Source of the DNA: Yamagishiella unicocca
Taxonomy: Eukaryota; Chlorophyta; Chlorophyceae; Chlamydomonadales; Volvocaceae
Reading direction: 5' to 3'
DNA length: 64,000 nucleotides
NCBI GenBank assembly: GCA_003116995.1
Contig: BDSL01000001.1
Span: forward strand, 62,001-126,000
Both the position numbers and the translations under genes were made by a program. This document shows, one piece after another, positions 63,321 through 64,000 of the stretch. The notes under the pieces were generated by a model. That model ran no database searches. It was not told the origin of the DNA and was given only the letters and a program-made list of their open reading frames with translations. Every line of letters begins with the position of its first letter. Positions within the stretch are counted from its first letter, which is position 1.

Positions 63321-64000
63321 CGCAGCTAGGCGTGATACGCACAGGCAATAGTGTTCGTAGTTTCGTACACATGATGCACACGTAGTTGTTGTAGGTGTTG
63401 GGTAGCCGATGATGGTGGTAATGTGCCCGGCGCGGCAATAGCTAGAGGGCTGCAGGAGGTTGCTGTGTAGAGGTACATCTGGAGGAATAAGTGGCGCGTC
63501 GCTTACAACACGCACCGGACCTGAGGCAGTGGTGACGACTTCGGAGTCCATATAGGAACGCTGTGTGTAAACCTTATGCTCCATGCTCGCCTTTCATCGC
63601 CCTCACTGCCCTCTTGATGCATATAAGTCGGTTTGCATGATATCCGAACCAGTAGCGTACTCAGCGTGCTCGGATGGGGTGTGCATTGATACTTGCACCG
63701 CCCTTTATTGTGACTATGTAGCAGTCCGGCGCATAGTCCTCGACGACCTAGCTGCCTCTTGGCGGAACTGTACAGGCCGCTGCCCTGATCACAACTGCCC
63801 AGGGACTTTGGGCATTCCCAGTTTGCCCGGTTTCTTGTGGTGTAGAAGGGCCACATAGCCGCGTTGCTTGTTTGGTGTCGATCATAGGTGTACGTCGTAC
63901 AGTTGGTACGGATCCCCCAAGTGACTTCGCCGCAACACCGTAGGAGGGCTTAGGAGAACAATCCACGGCCTGGGACGCCGCAGGCTGCTGCGTGAAGGGC
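63321..64000. other. METE 3' region and unannotated flank
   Basis: After the METE stop there is a TGTAA at 63566-63570. Nothing further is recognisable before the window ends. Confidence 0.5.
63566..63570 (+). terminator. TGTAA polyadenylation signal, METE
   Basis: TGTAA about 245 bases after the METE stop codon. Confidence 0.5.

Overview
This window is nuclear DNA of a chlorophycean green alga, close to Chlamydomonas and the colonial Volvocales. The evidence is GC-rich coding exons with strong C/G third-position bias, many short GT-AG introns, TGTAA polyadenylation motifs, plastid and mitochondrial presequences, and an LC8 dynein light chain that looks almost identical to the Chlamydomonas flagellar protein as I remember it. 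There are no operons, rRNA, confirmable tRNA, CRISPR array or intact transposon. All gene models were assembled by hand from reading frames, splice-site consensus, intron phase and family conservation; no transcript data were available.

Layout from left to right: the 3' half of aminodeoxychorismate synthase (+, 199-1350); a type II membrane sulfotransferase (-, 1828-3319); an ankyrin and multipass-membrane protein with the C-terminal module of SBP-box regulators (-, 4079-7101 or longer); an unidentified multi-exon gene (-, about 9969-15585); LC8 dynein light chain (+, 15915-16190); the beta subunit of methylcrotonyl-CoA carboxylase (-, 17491-21660); a plastid NmrA-like atypical SDR (+, 22154-24923); a gene-poor 4.7 kb stretch; EPSP synthase (-, 29585-34448) divergent from an organellar ribosomal protein bL17 (+, 34731-36148); a Pro/Ser/Gly-rich unknown protein (-, 36982-39423); SEC23 (+, 40365-45161); the SIN3 corepressor (+, 47316-55492, 23 exons); and cobalamin-independent methionine synthase METE (+, 57767-63320, 15 exons).

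For the main recognised genes the exon lengths and phases add up to uninterrupted frames: MCCB 612 aa, SDR 296 aa, EPSPS 515 aa, bL17 188 aa, SEC23 764 aa, SIN3 1204 aa, METE 789 aa. One MCCB intron needs a GC donor. EPSPS (towards chorismate), aminodeoxychorismate synthase (chorismate to the folate precursor pABA) and METE (which consumes methyl-folate) lie along one metabolic route, but they are 25-30 kb apart and their proximity is probably chance.

I found no clear undescribed system. The best candidates for novelty are the unidentified gene at 10.0-15.6 kb, the SBP-like membrane protein with no visible DNA-binding domain, and the Pro/Ser/Gly-rich gene at 37-39.4 kb. A recurrent structural theme is two-copy direct duplications of about 17-29 bp inside introns, plus a 257 bp CAT/CAC microsatellite in a METE intron.
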